Shown piece by piece: positions 9,624-20,250 of a stretch of DNA of 64,000 bases. The position numbers were made by a program, and so were the translations under genes. Source of the DNA: Argopecten irradians (Eukaryota; Mollusca; Bivalvia; Pectinida; Pectinidae); the NCBI RefSeq assembly GCF_041381155.1, contig NC_091135.1:67297067-67361066 (forward strand). The letters run 5' to 3'. Numbering within the stretch: the first letter of the stretch is position 1; each line of letters begins with the position of its first letter. Under the pieces are notes generated by a model. The model was not told the DNA's origin and did not search any database. It worked only from the letters and a program-made list of their open reading frames with translations.

Positions 9624-9870
9624 CTTTTTCTCTCATACTTTAACGAAATATTATGAAAATGTAGTTTAGATATATGTATATAGAAAAATTTCCAGAGCGC
9701 CGCCATCATAGCCTAGGAGCGTCGCAATGCGTCAAAATTAATAACGTCGCCGACAATAGTCCCCGCAATTATTGATGACGTCATGTCATTGTCTTACGCG
9801 TGTGAACTGTCTTTTCCCTACCCCGGTAAAAGACAGAGTTATCTTTCCCCTATCAAGTCAAGTATGGGAG
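9624..9870. repeat. continuation of the foldback repeat with a CRE site
   Basis: Contains GAGCGCCGCCATCAT, ACGTCGCCGACAATAG, a perfect CRE palindrome TGACGTCA (9776-9783, within ATGACGTCAT) and TACCCCGGTAAAAGACAG. The region from the right arm onward is similar in layout to 62539-62830, which also has CRE palindromes. A minus-strand frame of 75 codons (9482-9709) runs through it, but it follows the palindrome and is not taken as a gene. Confidence 0.4.
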
Positions 9871-10108
9871 AACAAGATATCTACAACAGACTAGTCACTA
9901 GCAGAATCAAGCTTAAGATGTGCACAGTATATTGTTACACTATACGAAGGTCTACCTAACTGGGAAATGATGATAGTTTCAACAGCATAATTATTATTAT
10001 GAAATGTTTGTTCCCACTTCATACAATAGTTGTGGAAATCATGTTACTTTGTGTTGATTTGTTAGACTATATTATTTAACTGTAAAGCCTCTTAGTGTAG
10101 TTTTACTA
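9871..10108. other. intergenic stretch
   Basis: Nothing recognised. Confidence 0.4.
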
Positions 10109-10155
10109 TATACAACCTGTTGACGTGGCACATTGCGGCTGCTGGTCCGGAAACG
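10109..10155 (+). promoter_or_regulatory. conserved 5' flank of tRNA-Gly copy 5
   Basis: TATACAACCTG, TTGACGTGGC (10120-10129) and GGTCCGGAAACG as upstream of copy 4. The motif ends 78 nt before the tRNA. Confidence 0.5.
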
Positions 10156-10207
10156 CTCAAAATACTTAGCAAATATTTGAAGAAAACTCAACCTAGTAAC
10201 TTGCAAG

Positions 10208-10279
10208 GCGTCGGTGGTGTAACGGTCAGCATGGTTGCCTTCCAAGCAGTCGATCCGGGTTCGACTCCCGGCCGACGCA
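10208..10279 (+). tRNA. tRNA-Gly (anticodon UCC), copy 5
   Basis: A 72-nt gene identical in the mature region to copy 4, with anticodon UCC at 10241-10243 and a canonical B box GGTTCGACTCC. A TTTATTTTATATTTT flank supplies terminators. It is the last of the five-copy cluster; spacings along the cluster are about 1.9, 2.6, 3.0 and 2.0 kb. Confidence 0.96.
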
Positions 10280-10744
10280 CATTTATTTTATATTTTACAA
10301 TGGTAAATCCTCTTTTAAAATTAATTGTTCTTATCTCATTTGATTTGTTTGTTTGTTGAAGTACACAGAAAACGAAACAAACTACATCAAAACAGTTTAA
10401 ACGTTTTCTGATCTCACTATAAACATTATTATCACAATGATGTTAGTGAATGTTAACGATAACGGATATACATGCAGCTCATTACCACGATGGTGATGAT
10501 GCATATATTTAACTTAGATAACTATTTTCATTTTCTCCATTTGTTTTCTCAATTTAACCCAAACTTCGTTCCATGAATTTCAAGAAGTTTCTACAGATGT
10601 TTGTACATTGCAAACTTACGTATTTATCAACATAAAACAAATATTGTTCAGTAGTGACATTTGGAGGAGGATTAAGGCAGATGAAAGTCCTATTCTTCCT
10701 AACTAACTTTAATCAAACAAACCTTTCCCTAGCACTATCTACAA
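10280..10744. other. AT-rich intergenic stretch
   Basis: Nothing recognised. Confidence 0.5.
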
Positions 10745-11304
10745 TTAAAGGGACAATTCAGTCTAAGAGTACATTAAAATTTGTTCATCTTTCGGAAACA
10801 AACCAGTTCTTATAGAAACTAGATAAGTTGGTTTTACTGTGATATAACAGAAAAGCTCACTGAAGTGAAATGTTTCGAAATGTTCAAACCACCATTACAC
10901 ATAGTGGATAAATGTCTTGTATGCCGACCTCTGGCCCTTGCCAGTGTAGTAAAGAATTGTTTTGTCTAGAACTACTCAGATCGCTCTTACAGTAGTGTGT
11001 GCACCTTATTAGATGCATGTTCTTTTCTAAAAATAATTTCATCAATTCCTCAGTGGTTATGTATTGCATCTGTTAACATGCGTGACTTTGGCTTGGGTAT
11101 GGGTATAGCGTACATGTTGTACCTGCTTAATCGTATTGATCAACGATTTGGAATTTCAACAATATCAATCAAAATACTTAAAAATGTCGTGAAATTTGTT
11201 TATATTTCTTATATATTTCATATGAAATGTAGGACAATACATATATGTCATATTTTGCTTCGTGGTTATGTGACAGAATTAGCCTTACTGAATTGTCCCT
11301 TTAA
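10745..11304. mobile_element. Kolobok-like non-autonomous element with TTAA duplications
   Basis: A 552-bp body (10749-11300) begins AGGGACAATTCAGT and ends with the exact complement ACTGAATTGTCCCT, flanked on both sides by TTAA (10745-10748 and 11301-11304). TTAA duplication with GGGAC-type ends is typical of Kolobok elements; piggyBac also uses TTAA but has CCC-type ends. A 143-codon plus-strand frame (10997-11428) crosses the right end, starts at GTG and shows no transposase motif, so I treat the element as non-autonomous. Confidence 0.65.
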
Positions 11305-11748
11305 AGGATTTTGTGTCAATACGATAATACTTCACTTGGCAATTCTTTGTCTGACGAAAAGGCAAAAAGAGCGTGTTTTCCAAGCTTCATTACATATGGA
11401 CCATTTGACCCCGTTAAATAACCCATGATTTGATGTGTGTCAGCCATATTTGAACACTCATTAACAAGCAGATACAATAATTACCATGTGCTTAATAATG
11501 CATTAGCGACGTGAACTTCAAACCCTTGGATTTTCTTAATTATTAAATAAAAGGATAAAAATGTGCAGTTCTAAAATTAATTACACCTACCTACCCGCCA
11601 TGCTGCTATCGAATCAGTCTAATTAGTGCTGCGTGCCATGCCATAGGTAGATATCAATCTTGTTTTTATTGTCATTTCCTGTTAAAGACCACATCGACAA
11701 CAGCTTCAATAATAGTTCTATAAGCTATAAAAATATCAATTAATTTAC
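11305..11748. other. intergenic stretch
   Basis: Nothing recognised on either strand. Confidence 0.4.
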
Positions 11749-11903
11749 CTTCCTGTGTTGGCTATCAGAAGGTCACTCTGACATGTGAGGAACGCTAGGG
11801 GGTTCCGGGTAAGTCTGTCCAATAGGTCTATTATACCTGGAACATGTGATATGAAAATGGACGTTTTTGAAGACGGCAACGTTATGGATATTTGAAAAGG
11901 TGT
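11749..11903 (-). CDS. candidate internal coding exon, unidentified gene
   Basis: On the minus strand a 155-nt open segment lies between a good acceptor (TCTAAC branch-like sequence, CTTCTCTACACTATTTTCAG) and a donor (GGAAG|GTAAATTA). It starts in phase 0 and leaves two bases of a codon at its end. The translation begins TPFQISITLPSSKTSIFISH and continues with a hydrophobic/charged mix ending near DLLIANTG. No family is recognised. An R500 copy lies just upstream in the presumed intron. No partner exon with matching phase was found within a few kb, so this may be one exon of a gene with long introns, or chance. Confidence 0.35.
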
Positions 11904-12058
11904 CTGAAAATAGTGTAGAGAAGTTAGACATAGGAGATAATACAAAGAATCAAATATAAAGTACAGGAAAGGTGCAAAACATTTGGATGAATTTTGTGAC
12001 ATTTTCCCTCCGAGTATTACTGTCTTATATACTGCTTTATCGGCGGAAAGTTATATAT

Positions 12059-12572
12059 ACCTGCAGGTAGGGCGTTAGAATTGTACCTGCTGCCTCTATT
12101 GCATGATCGTAAAAGGCGACTAAATTTAGGATCTTATCTTTTCTCTTATGTTTCCTAAAGCCTCCCTTGGCACCGCCTCACTTTTGGCCTTGAGTTGAGC
12201 GTTCGCCCCTGTGAGCAAGACTCGGGGTTCTCTTCCCTGGCCGAGACACACCAAAGTATATAATAGTGGTAGTTTCTGCTCGTGCTTTGCGCTCAGCAAA
12301 CAGGGAGTGGGACGACTGGTTCGCCATTTGTCAGTTTAATGTGACTGGCCGGGTGGGGTGTGTTGCTTGGTGTCTTCGGCGGCATGCTTCAGTGATATAT
12401 CACTTTAAAAAGGGCAAGAGTTCCACTACTCCAGAAGACACAACACGAACATACCGCAGTTTCCCAAAACACGCACCTCGCACTTCACACACGCTACACA
12501 CTGTATACATGGGATGCCGTCCTTACATGACCCTGGCTGTTAATAGGACGTGAAAATAATCAAACAAACAAA
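12059..12572 (+). mobile_element. R500 interspersed repeat, full-length copy
   Basis: The best plus-strand copy: CCTGCAGGTAGGGCGTTAGA at the 5' end, then CATGATCGTAAAAGGCGACT, CCTTGAGTTGAGCGTTCGCC, CCGGGTGGGGTGTGTTGCTT and ACATGACCCTGGCTGTTAAT, ending TAGGACGTGAAAATAATC and CAAACAAACAAA. A 95-codon frame inside (12266-12553) is not conserved in other copies. Confidence 0.8.
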
Positions 12573-13405
12573 GTTATATAATTACACACGGAGACAATCG
12601 TGAATCACATTAGTTTTTTTTAAAAGACGTTAAATATAACCAACAAATCAACCGTAGAACATCCAAAACTTCGCTAGCATCGATTTCACTTTATTTTATG
12701 CATTGCATTAACCTATACATCATTGGTCCACATTCATATCTTGTGTTTAAGTAGTATTTCTGTCGTTGTGTTGCTTACATGGTACAAACACACCCACCTG
12801 GTTTGCGATTTAATTATCTGACCATAGCCTGCAGACAAGAATATAAACAAATAGAGCGTAAAATTTCTTTGAATTTTGACGATTAAGAACCAAGAACGAT
12901 AACTTGTAATAAATGTGGTGAGTACATTTTATGAGCATGTTCCGATACATTATGAAAGAGAGAAGAAAAAATATTAACTCCCATCGGCAAATATTTTATT
13001 AAAACAAATTATGAATGTTGTCAGGGATGATTACAATATGCGTGCGTGCTTAGAAGATGAATGGCCTTTGCCATGTGTTTAGATACATTGAAATTTCCAG
13101 AAGGTCATTAATATTGATTGCCAATACGAAACATATCTACCTCATCATATTCTAAGGCAATGATAAATGTGAAAAATTGATATCTTTTATTTCTAACGAA
13201 TAACATCCGAAAGTACTAATCTGTAATTTGCCTGAGGAAAGTTGTATGAAGGTAAATTCGATGTTGCAGGCGCCCAGGAAGATGTTATCAGTGTGTTATC
13301 GTTATTGCTAACACGGGTACATTGGTTATGTGGGTGGGTCATTTACATGAATTCATTAATAACTATAATTCTGATGTATTACAATATAGATTTTAATTTG
13401 GTCAG
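12573..13405. other. intergenic stretch
   Basis: Nothing recognised. Confidence 0.4.
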
Positions 13406-13540
13406 TATGTGACCTGGACAGATCTAGTCACGATATTTCTCGTGAAGAAGTACATATGGCCTGGCGCCCAATCATACTGGGTAACTACAAATGAAGGTCA
13501 GCGTGAAGTATCATCTCGATTCCTGAACCTTATACAGTGA
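13406..13540 (+). CDS. weak exon candidate
   Basis: After an AG at 13404-13405 a 44-codon frame starts YVTWTDLVTIFLVKKYIWPG and ends ...SSRFLNLIQ before a TGA. A GTAACT donor-like site lies inside it. The antisense strand is also open over part of this stretch, which weakens the case. Family unknown. Confidence 0.18.
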   Translation, partial: YVTWTDLVTIFLVKKYIWPGAQSYWVTTNEGQREVSSRFLNLIQ

Positions 13541-13850
13541 CTGACTCATAACTATAACATAGTATCATTAGATAATCTCTTCATCATTTAATTTCAATTA
13601 AATTGTATGGTATTAATGTATATAGCTTCCATATCAAATATGGCATTTTAGCTTATATTTGATATGGTTCTACTTTTTTCACCTGTTTTGGCCTCAGCAT
13701 CACTACATAGATTATAATAGATAGAACCAGTTTTATGACGCATCGATTAAACTTAAATAACACATAACGATAAAAAAATAACAAAAACCAACATTTTTTC
13801 TTATCCTGATCTTTAAGATACAATCCTTGTCTATATCCTGGTACTAATGC

Positions 13851-13927
13851 CTGCCCTGTAGTTTGGCCCTAAATGACCTTTAGTTGTCGATGGGCCGTAA
13901 AACTCAAACAAACAAACAAACAAAAAC
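13851..13927 (+). mobile_element. 3' tail of a CAAA-tailed SINE
   Basis: TTGGCCCTAAATGACCT, GTCGATGGGCCGTAAAACTC and a CAAACAAACAAACAAA tail form the 3' end of another short retroposon family; only the tail region is present. Confidence 0.5.
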
Positions 13928-15114
13928 CAACAACGTCAAGAACTCATTCCTATCGCTTTATTTCTACAGTAAAATTCATTTTGTCGACAACTGTTTTTAA
14001 TTTTAGATTTTAAGAACACTATTAAACTTAATCAGATCAACTTAGGAATATATGTAGGCATGTAGAAAGGGAAAGTTTAATTTCACAGAGATTGCCAATG
14101 CTGGTTTAGCTCGCACAAGAAGATCAACCGTTTGATTGATGGACATTTGAGTTAAAATTTAAAAAATATTTATATATAAGTGAAATAAAATATGTATGGT
14201 TGTAAGTAGTAAAAACGTTAAGTAGCCGGGTGGGAAAGGTGATTTATTGTCTCCGTCAGACAGAACTGACCTGACTGTATACGATTGTATTTTTATTTAT
14301 TTTCAATGAAGTCTTCAACAGGCACGCCATATTCCTATAAACACATTAAAACTATATCAGTTCACCTCATACCCGGTAATCACACAAATTGAATGCTGAG
14401 TTTGATTGATTAATAAAATCACACTATAACCTGGAGAAAACAAACATTCATAATTCAATTCAACTTCAATTCTGTTACTGCATTTAAGATATATTTCCCT
14501 TGAGCTCTAACTTAAAATGTCTCTTTTGAGAAAACACTTTCTTTAATTCTTCAAAAAATATTAGACAGATTTCCATGATCTGGAATTTTGCCAGTGTATG
14601 GGAAATCATAAAATGTTTGCCCATTACATTTGAGAATTCCAGACCTTTACTTAATCTTCATACGAGTCTTTTTAATCAAATATAGCTAATGAAATAATAA
14701 CTTTAAATCATATTGAGTACCAAAAACAGCTGTTCAGAGCAAACTTGCTCATGTATTGCACTTTAAAGATGCTTATTTTACAATCCGTTAAACAAAACAC
14801 GGAACCATACGCCAGATTGTGGTGATCGGTAGACTACTTTTACACCACAGGTGTCGACAGAGTGGACAGATATATATCAACCCAAGCGCAAGTAAATTAT
14901 TAGCAATCCTTATATTTATGGATCATTGAATAAGGGAACAAAAGAAAGAATGGTTTACCATCAGACTCGTCACAGAAATAAATCTACCCCGTTGTATAGT
15001 GACGCATGAGCTGAATCGTGTTTTACCTCACCTTTATATTAAAATTCCAATCGTAAGTTTCAGTATATTATTATCTGTAATGGTGTTTAAATAATAAACA
15101 AATGTTACTATATG
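13928..15114. other. AT-rich intergenic stretch
   Basis: Nothing recognised. Confidence 0.5.
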
Positions 15115-15780
15115 TTTAACGCTTAAAGTTATACATTCGTATGTGCCATATCTGTTTTGACATATTAATTTCCCATCTGTAATCTATTGAAAAACATAAG
15201 TTGCGACGCATTAAGCTGTGAAAATCATTGAAAGATACTGACAAACATGTATGTCTTATAACCATTAGTTAAATAGTTACAACACACAAATTTACTCTGT
15301 AAAATGTCTTGTTTCTATGCTTTATATATATTTAAGTGAAAACATACCCGTAGAAATAATTTACAATAATTAATAAAACTGTAAAAATGTGAAATGAAAT
15401 CGTAGACAACTTGGCTTCATGTTCTCACATGTACTCATTTCGCTGCTATAACGATTGTGGCAGTACTGACAAATTGAGCTTTTATATGGCATTGTATATC
15501 TAAAACTTTTTATATGGCATTGTATATCTAAAACCTTTTATATGGCATTGTATATCTAAAACCTTTTATATGGCATTGTATATCTAAAACCTTTTATATG
15601 GCATTGTATATCTAAAACCTTTTATATGGCATTGTATACCTAAAACCTTTTATATGGCATTGTATATCTAAAACCTTTTATATGGCATTGTATATCTAAA
15701 ACCTTTTATATGGCATTGTATATCTAAAACCTTTGCATTGTAAGAATTGTAAAACTCAAAATGTTGATAATGTTTGGAGG
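15115..15780 (+). repeat. diverged paralogue of 4080-4500
   Basis: Shares ATTAAGCTGTGAAAATC, GTAGACAACTTGG..TTCATG, GGCAGTACTGACAAA and GCATTGTAAGAATTGTAA with the earlier segment in the same order. A 28-bp tandem array has expanded inside it (15479-15730). Confidence 0.5.
15479..15730 (+). repeat. 28-bp tandem repeat, nine units
   Basis: Nine nearly identical 28-bp units, each with TTTTATATGGCATTG and TATATCTAAAAC; 252 bp equals 9 x 28 exactly. Only single-base variants occur (for example TATACC near 15639), so the array is young or homogenised. A minus-strand frame (15668-15937) overlaps its end and is dismissed. Confidence 0.9.
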
Positions 15781-16552
15781 TGAACAATAAAAGATCATCT
15801 TCACCGGGTGTAGGCGGTACCGCGGGGTAACGTGGGGGGATCGCTATTTTACAAAATTTTAGGAATGTTCGGTTATGTTTAGGATTTTTCCTTATTTTGA
15901 GATAACGTGTTATACAAACATGTGCGCCACGGAACATTAGACCTATCCATGAACATTTTCCAGTCGTTATTTACGCGAAAAACCTACTGTTTTTCACGGC
16001 AAGTCAAGAAACAAACGTTTAAGTATTTTTTGAAATCATGGGTATCGTATATATCCATCCAAACTCGGCTGAATTATTTCAAAACACAGAAAATGCAGAA
16101 ATACTTTTCCCAAACAGATGTTACGAGCAAGGAATATCTTGCAATATCAATGTTACGAGGGGCGATCGCTTTGACAACTTCATAATCTTACTTGATCATA
16201 GATTTCTATATAATTATATTTCGGATACTTATTACTTATTCCAAAATATTATTGAAGATAGGAACAAATCAATTCTTTATTTTGAAGCACATCCATAGGA
16301 AAAAATGGAATTCATTGAAGCATACATTCTCAGTTACATTTGAAGCATCAAGCATTATGTCGATGCTAAGCATAACAACAAAATCTAAACATCTCGAAAT
16401 TTTCCTCGAGATATTGCCATTGGGTAAACATATAGAGAACTGACTCCCTGAAAGGATTATATCGCAGTCGACGCCAGAGAAAAATTATTCACAAATGAAC
16501 AATTCTTAATGTGTTACCCCTGTAACAGGTTTTAATTGTGTATAGTGGTCGG
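15781..16552. other. intergenic stretch with three overlapping short frames
   Basis: Plus-strand frames of 92, 86 and 83 codons overlap between 15907 and 16443 in different registers. None has a family signature, and the overlap argues for chance in a stop-poor region. A short GC-rich patch sits at 15805-15850. Confidence 0.3.
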
Positions 16553-17036
16553 GTTACCCCTATTGCATGATCGTAAAAGGCGACTAAATTTAGGATCTTA
16601 TTTTTTCTCTTCTTCCTAACTGACTTTATCTTCCCTAATGCCTCACTTTTGGCCTTGAGTTGAGCGTTCGCCCCTGTGAGAAAGGCACTGGGTTCTGTCC
16701 CCTGGCCCAGACACCAAAGTCTATAATAGTGGTAGTTTCTGCTCCTGCTTAGCGCTCAGCAAACAGGGATTGGGACGACTGGTTTGCTCGTTGTCAGTAT
16801 AATGTGACCGGGTGTGGTGTGTTGCTTGGTGTCTTCGACGGCATGTTTCGGTGATATAGCACTATAAAAAGGGCAACAATTCCACTATACAAGAAGACAC
16901 AAAACGAACATACCGCAGTCTCCCAAAACACGCACCCCGCACAATATACACGCAACATACCGCATACATGGGAGGCCGTCCTTACATGACCATAGCTGTT
17001 AATTGGACGTAAATTAATCAAACAAACAAACAAAGT
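16553..17036 (+). mobile_element. R500 interspersed repeat, 5'-shortened copy
   Basis: Begins at CCCCTATTGCATGATCGTAA, inside the 5' part, and runs to AATTGGACGTAAATTAATC and a CAAACAAACAAACAAA tail. The shortened 5' end with intact tail supports retroposition. Confidence 0.75.
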
Positions 17037-17082
17037 GTAAAGTGTTACAATCGTCTTCTAGCTTCTTGCTAGGGGGAATTTT

Positions 17083-17151
17083 CCTTGAACTCAGTCGGTA
17101 GAGCGGCTGACCAGTAAGTCCGTGGTCGCGGGTTCGAGGCCGACGAGCGAC
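17083..17151 (+). repeat. tRNA-like SINE head or tRNA pseudogene
   Basis: TGAACTCAGTCGGTAGAGC resembles an A box with D arm and GCGGGTTCGAGGCC fits a B box, about 45 nt apart as in a tRNA. The acceptor ends do not pair and no clear anticodon stem exists. It is likely the head of a tRNA-derived SINE whose body is lost or unrecognised. Confidence 0.55.
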
Positions 17152-17560
17152 ATAATAATCTCGCCCAGTTTCACTCATTTGACGAATATAATTATTTCAG
17201 TATACCTTGAAAATATAATTAGGAAATTTGTTTCAGGGATTAGATAAACATGACTAACAATTTCTTTAGAAAATAAATGATGCTAATTTTTGAACATTTA
17301 CTGTGGCGCCTGCGCGGAAATTGCAAGTTGTTTGCATGACAGTTTCTCTGTTTTTTTTCCATGTATTACATTTAAAATGCAATGTGATCAAATTACATAT
17401 AAACATATCCAGTATAGCATTATGAATTATTTTGTTATATATAACTTAGAGTTGATATATCTATACGGAAACATTGCTTGTGTTACCCCATGGTTGTAGT
17501 GACGATATATACTCCAATCATAAAGTACAGACAATCTTGGCCATTTGGTAAAATGTTGCT
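17152..17560. other. intergenic stretch
   Basis: Nothing recognised. Confidence 0.4.
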
Positions 17561-17632
17561 CTCATCAATTCTGCATTGTTTAACCCGTGAATAGAACTCA
17601 TCAATTCTGCATTGTTTAACCCGTGAATAGAA
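17561..17632. repeat. 36-bp perfect tandem duplication
   Basis: Two identical adjacent units with CTCATCAATTCTGCATTG and TTTAACCCGTGAATAGAA. Recent slippage or unequal exchange. Confidence 0.85.
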
Positions 17633-18339
17633 CTGATTCTCATACGAACTAATGCCAACTTCATTGAGACGAAGAATGTTTTATTTCGTTATTTAACTGA
17701 ATTGTCACCTCGAGGAGAATGATTATATTCGATTTTACATTTTATTCAATACCTTAATGAAGTTTTTTGTTTCGTTCATTAAGTTCACCTCAAGAAAAAG
17801 AATATTCTTTGTTAAGGAGAAATTGTCCATGAAAGTACTGATAAATGTCAAACACTTCATTTAGCAAAATGAACAATGTTGTTATATTAACTGTTCAAAT
17901 TGTCGGTTAAATAGCCTTTGTCAAGGAAACAGAGTTTCACTTTAACATGGATACATGTATATCTTAAGTTACAAGTTAAGTTGGATATTTTATAGAGTTA
18001 CGGTTTTGATAGTTTTATGCTTTCTAAATACTGTCCTGAAAAAAACCAATGAAAATAAATAATGGCATGGGACGAAAGTGTATTTTATCTTGTGTATACA
18101 TGTTTAAAGGGATCTAAAAGATGTAAATGATATTTCCCAGTAGATTGGAACTTTTCCAGACAACAAATATAGAAAGACATTAAATTGACATTCTTTGGTA
18201 TGGACATCAATGTTATAAAATCGCCATGTCGAAATCAATCCTACTCAAAAAGAACATCGCGAAAAAATGTCTATTCCTTATTTCATTATCAATACCATCA
18301 AAATAGGTTTCACATTAGGTAATATGTCCCCTGTTGCAG
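17633..18339. other. intergenic stretch
   Basis: No exon found here that would join the candidate exon at 18340. Confidence 0.4.
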
Positions 18340-18495
18340 CCTGGGCTTTCTAATGCGTCCCGGGACGACAAGTATCATGTTAGAACAGAGTACCGACGGA
18401 CCCCAGAGCACGCTGAGAGGCCTGGGTCACGTATATCGCAACAATCGCGTGTTAGCCATTCGGACATGGCAAAGCGAAACAATTTCAGATTTTAA
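18340..18495 (+). CDS. candidate terminal coding exon, unidentified gene
   Basis: After an acceptor with a pyrimidine tract (TATGTCCCCTGTTGCAG) a frame of 51 codons runs without a stop to TAA at 18493-18495. It starts PGLSNASRDDKYHVRTEYRR and ends ...DMAKRNNFRF. The composition is hydrophilic and basic, like a cytoplasmic tail. It has no useful ATG, so it can only be a 3' exon. No upstream exon of phase 0 was recognised. The final KR-NNFRF resembles a peptide-precursor end, but an amidation glycine is missing. Confidence 0.3.
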   Translation, partial: PGLSNASRDDKYHVRTEYRRTPEHAERPGSRISQQSRVSHSDMAKRNNFRF

Positions 18496-19429
18496 ACTAT
18501 AACACGATAATCTTTCTTTGGTTTCCCGTAGATTCTTTTGATTCTTGATTTTATCTTATTTTCAAATATTGACGATGCGCCAACTTAAGAAGGTCTAAAT
18601 GGCCATAAATAGTGCTGGGAGAATTAGTGTTAGCCCCACGGACCGGTTCTCCGCCGCCTTGGGTATTCCTTAGATGAATTATTCAATATAATTATTTCTT
18701 TCGTGGTCATCTAAAACACTACAACAAAGGCGATATCATTAATTTCCATTGGATTTTTCCCGCTCGTGTTGATCAAACAAAAACGGACGAACCCATAAAC
18801 ACCAAATTGAATATACAGATTCGACCAAAATTCATCCCAACACTATTCTTCTATTCATTATGCATCTGTATGTATTTATGAACAGATTGCGAGCGATAAC
18901 GCATTGTCGTGAGTGCAGTGTCTTTAATACATCCCGTGCTTGTCTACCATTTTTCAGGTTATTTCTTTAACAATGCGGGATAAAGATCAAAGCCAGCCAC
19001 ACTCACATAGATATATTTATATATAGTTTCTAGGTAGGCGATCAAAGTTATCGTGTCGCGTGTTTTGAGGAACTCTTAGGCGCACTAACAAATGCGTTAT
19101 GACCATATAAAACAACTAAGAGATATGATAAATAATGTGGACTAATACAGTCTTCTGAAAATATCTTACTTAATCATCACCTATCGAACAGTCTTTCTTC
19201 AGTACGCAGGTACCTGTGGATAACAAAAGTTTCATCAACTGCTATAAACTCCAAATAGTAATTGCGTCAAGTACTTCCTAACCGGAACCAAAAATAAAGT
19301 CATTCAAACGAATGCATTAGTTAAATCGTCTCCATTAACTGGTTCGGTTATGTTATGTTAAAAAAACAGTTGTTCCCTCCTCCTATAAAGATTATCCGAT
19401 TACCTGATGGTGATTCTCTGTCACGACAG
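18496..19429. other. intergenic stretch
   Basis: A short ATG frame near 18600 (24 codons) is too small to call; otherwise nothing. Confidence 0.4.
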
Positions 19430-19441
19430 GCGCATGCGCAA
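19430..19441 (+). promoter_or_regulatory. NRF-1-like site
   Basis: GCGCATGCGCAA matches the NRF-1 consensus YGCGCAYGCGCR. No transcription unit can be tied to it, so it is only a motif match. Confidence 0.25.
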
Positions 19442-19957
19442 ACAGTTATTTCTACACCTGTAAGATTTCATTGCCGTCGCTTTTAAAGTCTTTTCCCTTG
19501 TTGACTTGTCACTATATCTCTGTGCGGGTATTCCTTTTATGGACTAAAATAATTTCTTAATGATCACCAATTCGATTTACATCTTAACTGCAGATCAGAT
19601 AAGGTTATGCAGTGTCAACTGGAGAGGGCTTTGAAGATGCGAGGCTTACATTAGCCGATAGACCCGACATGGCTTATATGTTTAGATCAAAATCCCTTTC
19701 TTCTTCAGATTTACGTAGAAAAAGTAGATTGTAAAAGTTAATCCCCGACAAAAATTATTATTAAATCTGTAATTGTAAGAGGTTGTAGCTAAGTATACAT
19801 AAGGAACGTTTCGTGTTCTCGTGATGGACCAAGACGCCGTGCATTAAGATAAACTCGTACATAGAAATGTACATTACTCGGACTAGAAGTAAATGAAGAC
19901 GATCAAGCTGCTATCAATAACCTAAAATTAACACATATACATGGAATATCAAAATCT

Positions 19958-20101
19958 TTTTAACGTCTCTCTTGACACGGTTTCATTTTTGGCTTTGAGT
20001 TGAGTGCCTGCCTTCGTGAGTAAGGCTCTGGGTTCTGTCCCCTGACCATGACACACCATAGTCTATCAAAATGGTAGTTTCTGTTCCTGCTAAGCGCTCA
20101 T
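19958..20101 (+). mobile_element. R500 fragment
   Basis: TTTTTAACGTCTCTCTTGAC through GTTCCTGCTAAGCGCTCA matches the middle of R500; both ends are missing. Confidence 0.6.
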
Positions 20102-20188
20102 TATTACATAAAAAGGTGGAACTTGTCGACACCGTTTTATCTCGGGTTATAGCTTGAATAGGACGCTAAGCCTACACATTCTAAATTT

Positions 20189-20250
20189 CCTATCCTGAAA
20201 TTGACCAGAATTTCTCAATTTGACCTGAAATTCAGGTTAGGAAATATTAC
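20189..20250. repeat. imperfect inverted repeat
   Basis: ATTTCCTATCCTGAAATT and AATTCAGGTTAGGAAAT are near-complementary arms with about 26 bp between them. Function unknown. Confidence 0.5.

Noticed and set aside
9482-9709. 75-codon minus frame MMAALWKFFY...
   Set aside because: Runs through a palindromic repeat; its plus-strand mirror is also open, as expected from the inverted arms.
10997-11428. 143-codon frame
   Set aside because: Begins at GTG inside the TTAA-flanked element and crosses its end; no motif, composition like translated AT-rich DNA.
12266-12553. 95-codon frame in an R500 copy
   Set aside because: Not conserved as a frame in the other R500 copies.
15668-15937. 89-codon minus frame
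   Set aside because: Its C-terminal part is translation of the 28-bp tandem repeat; no family match.
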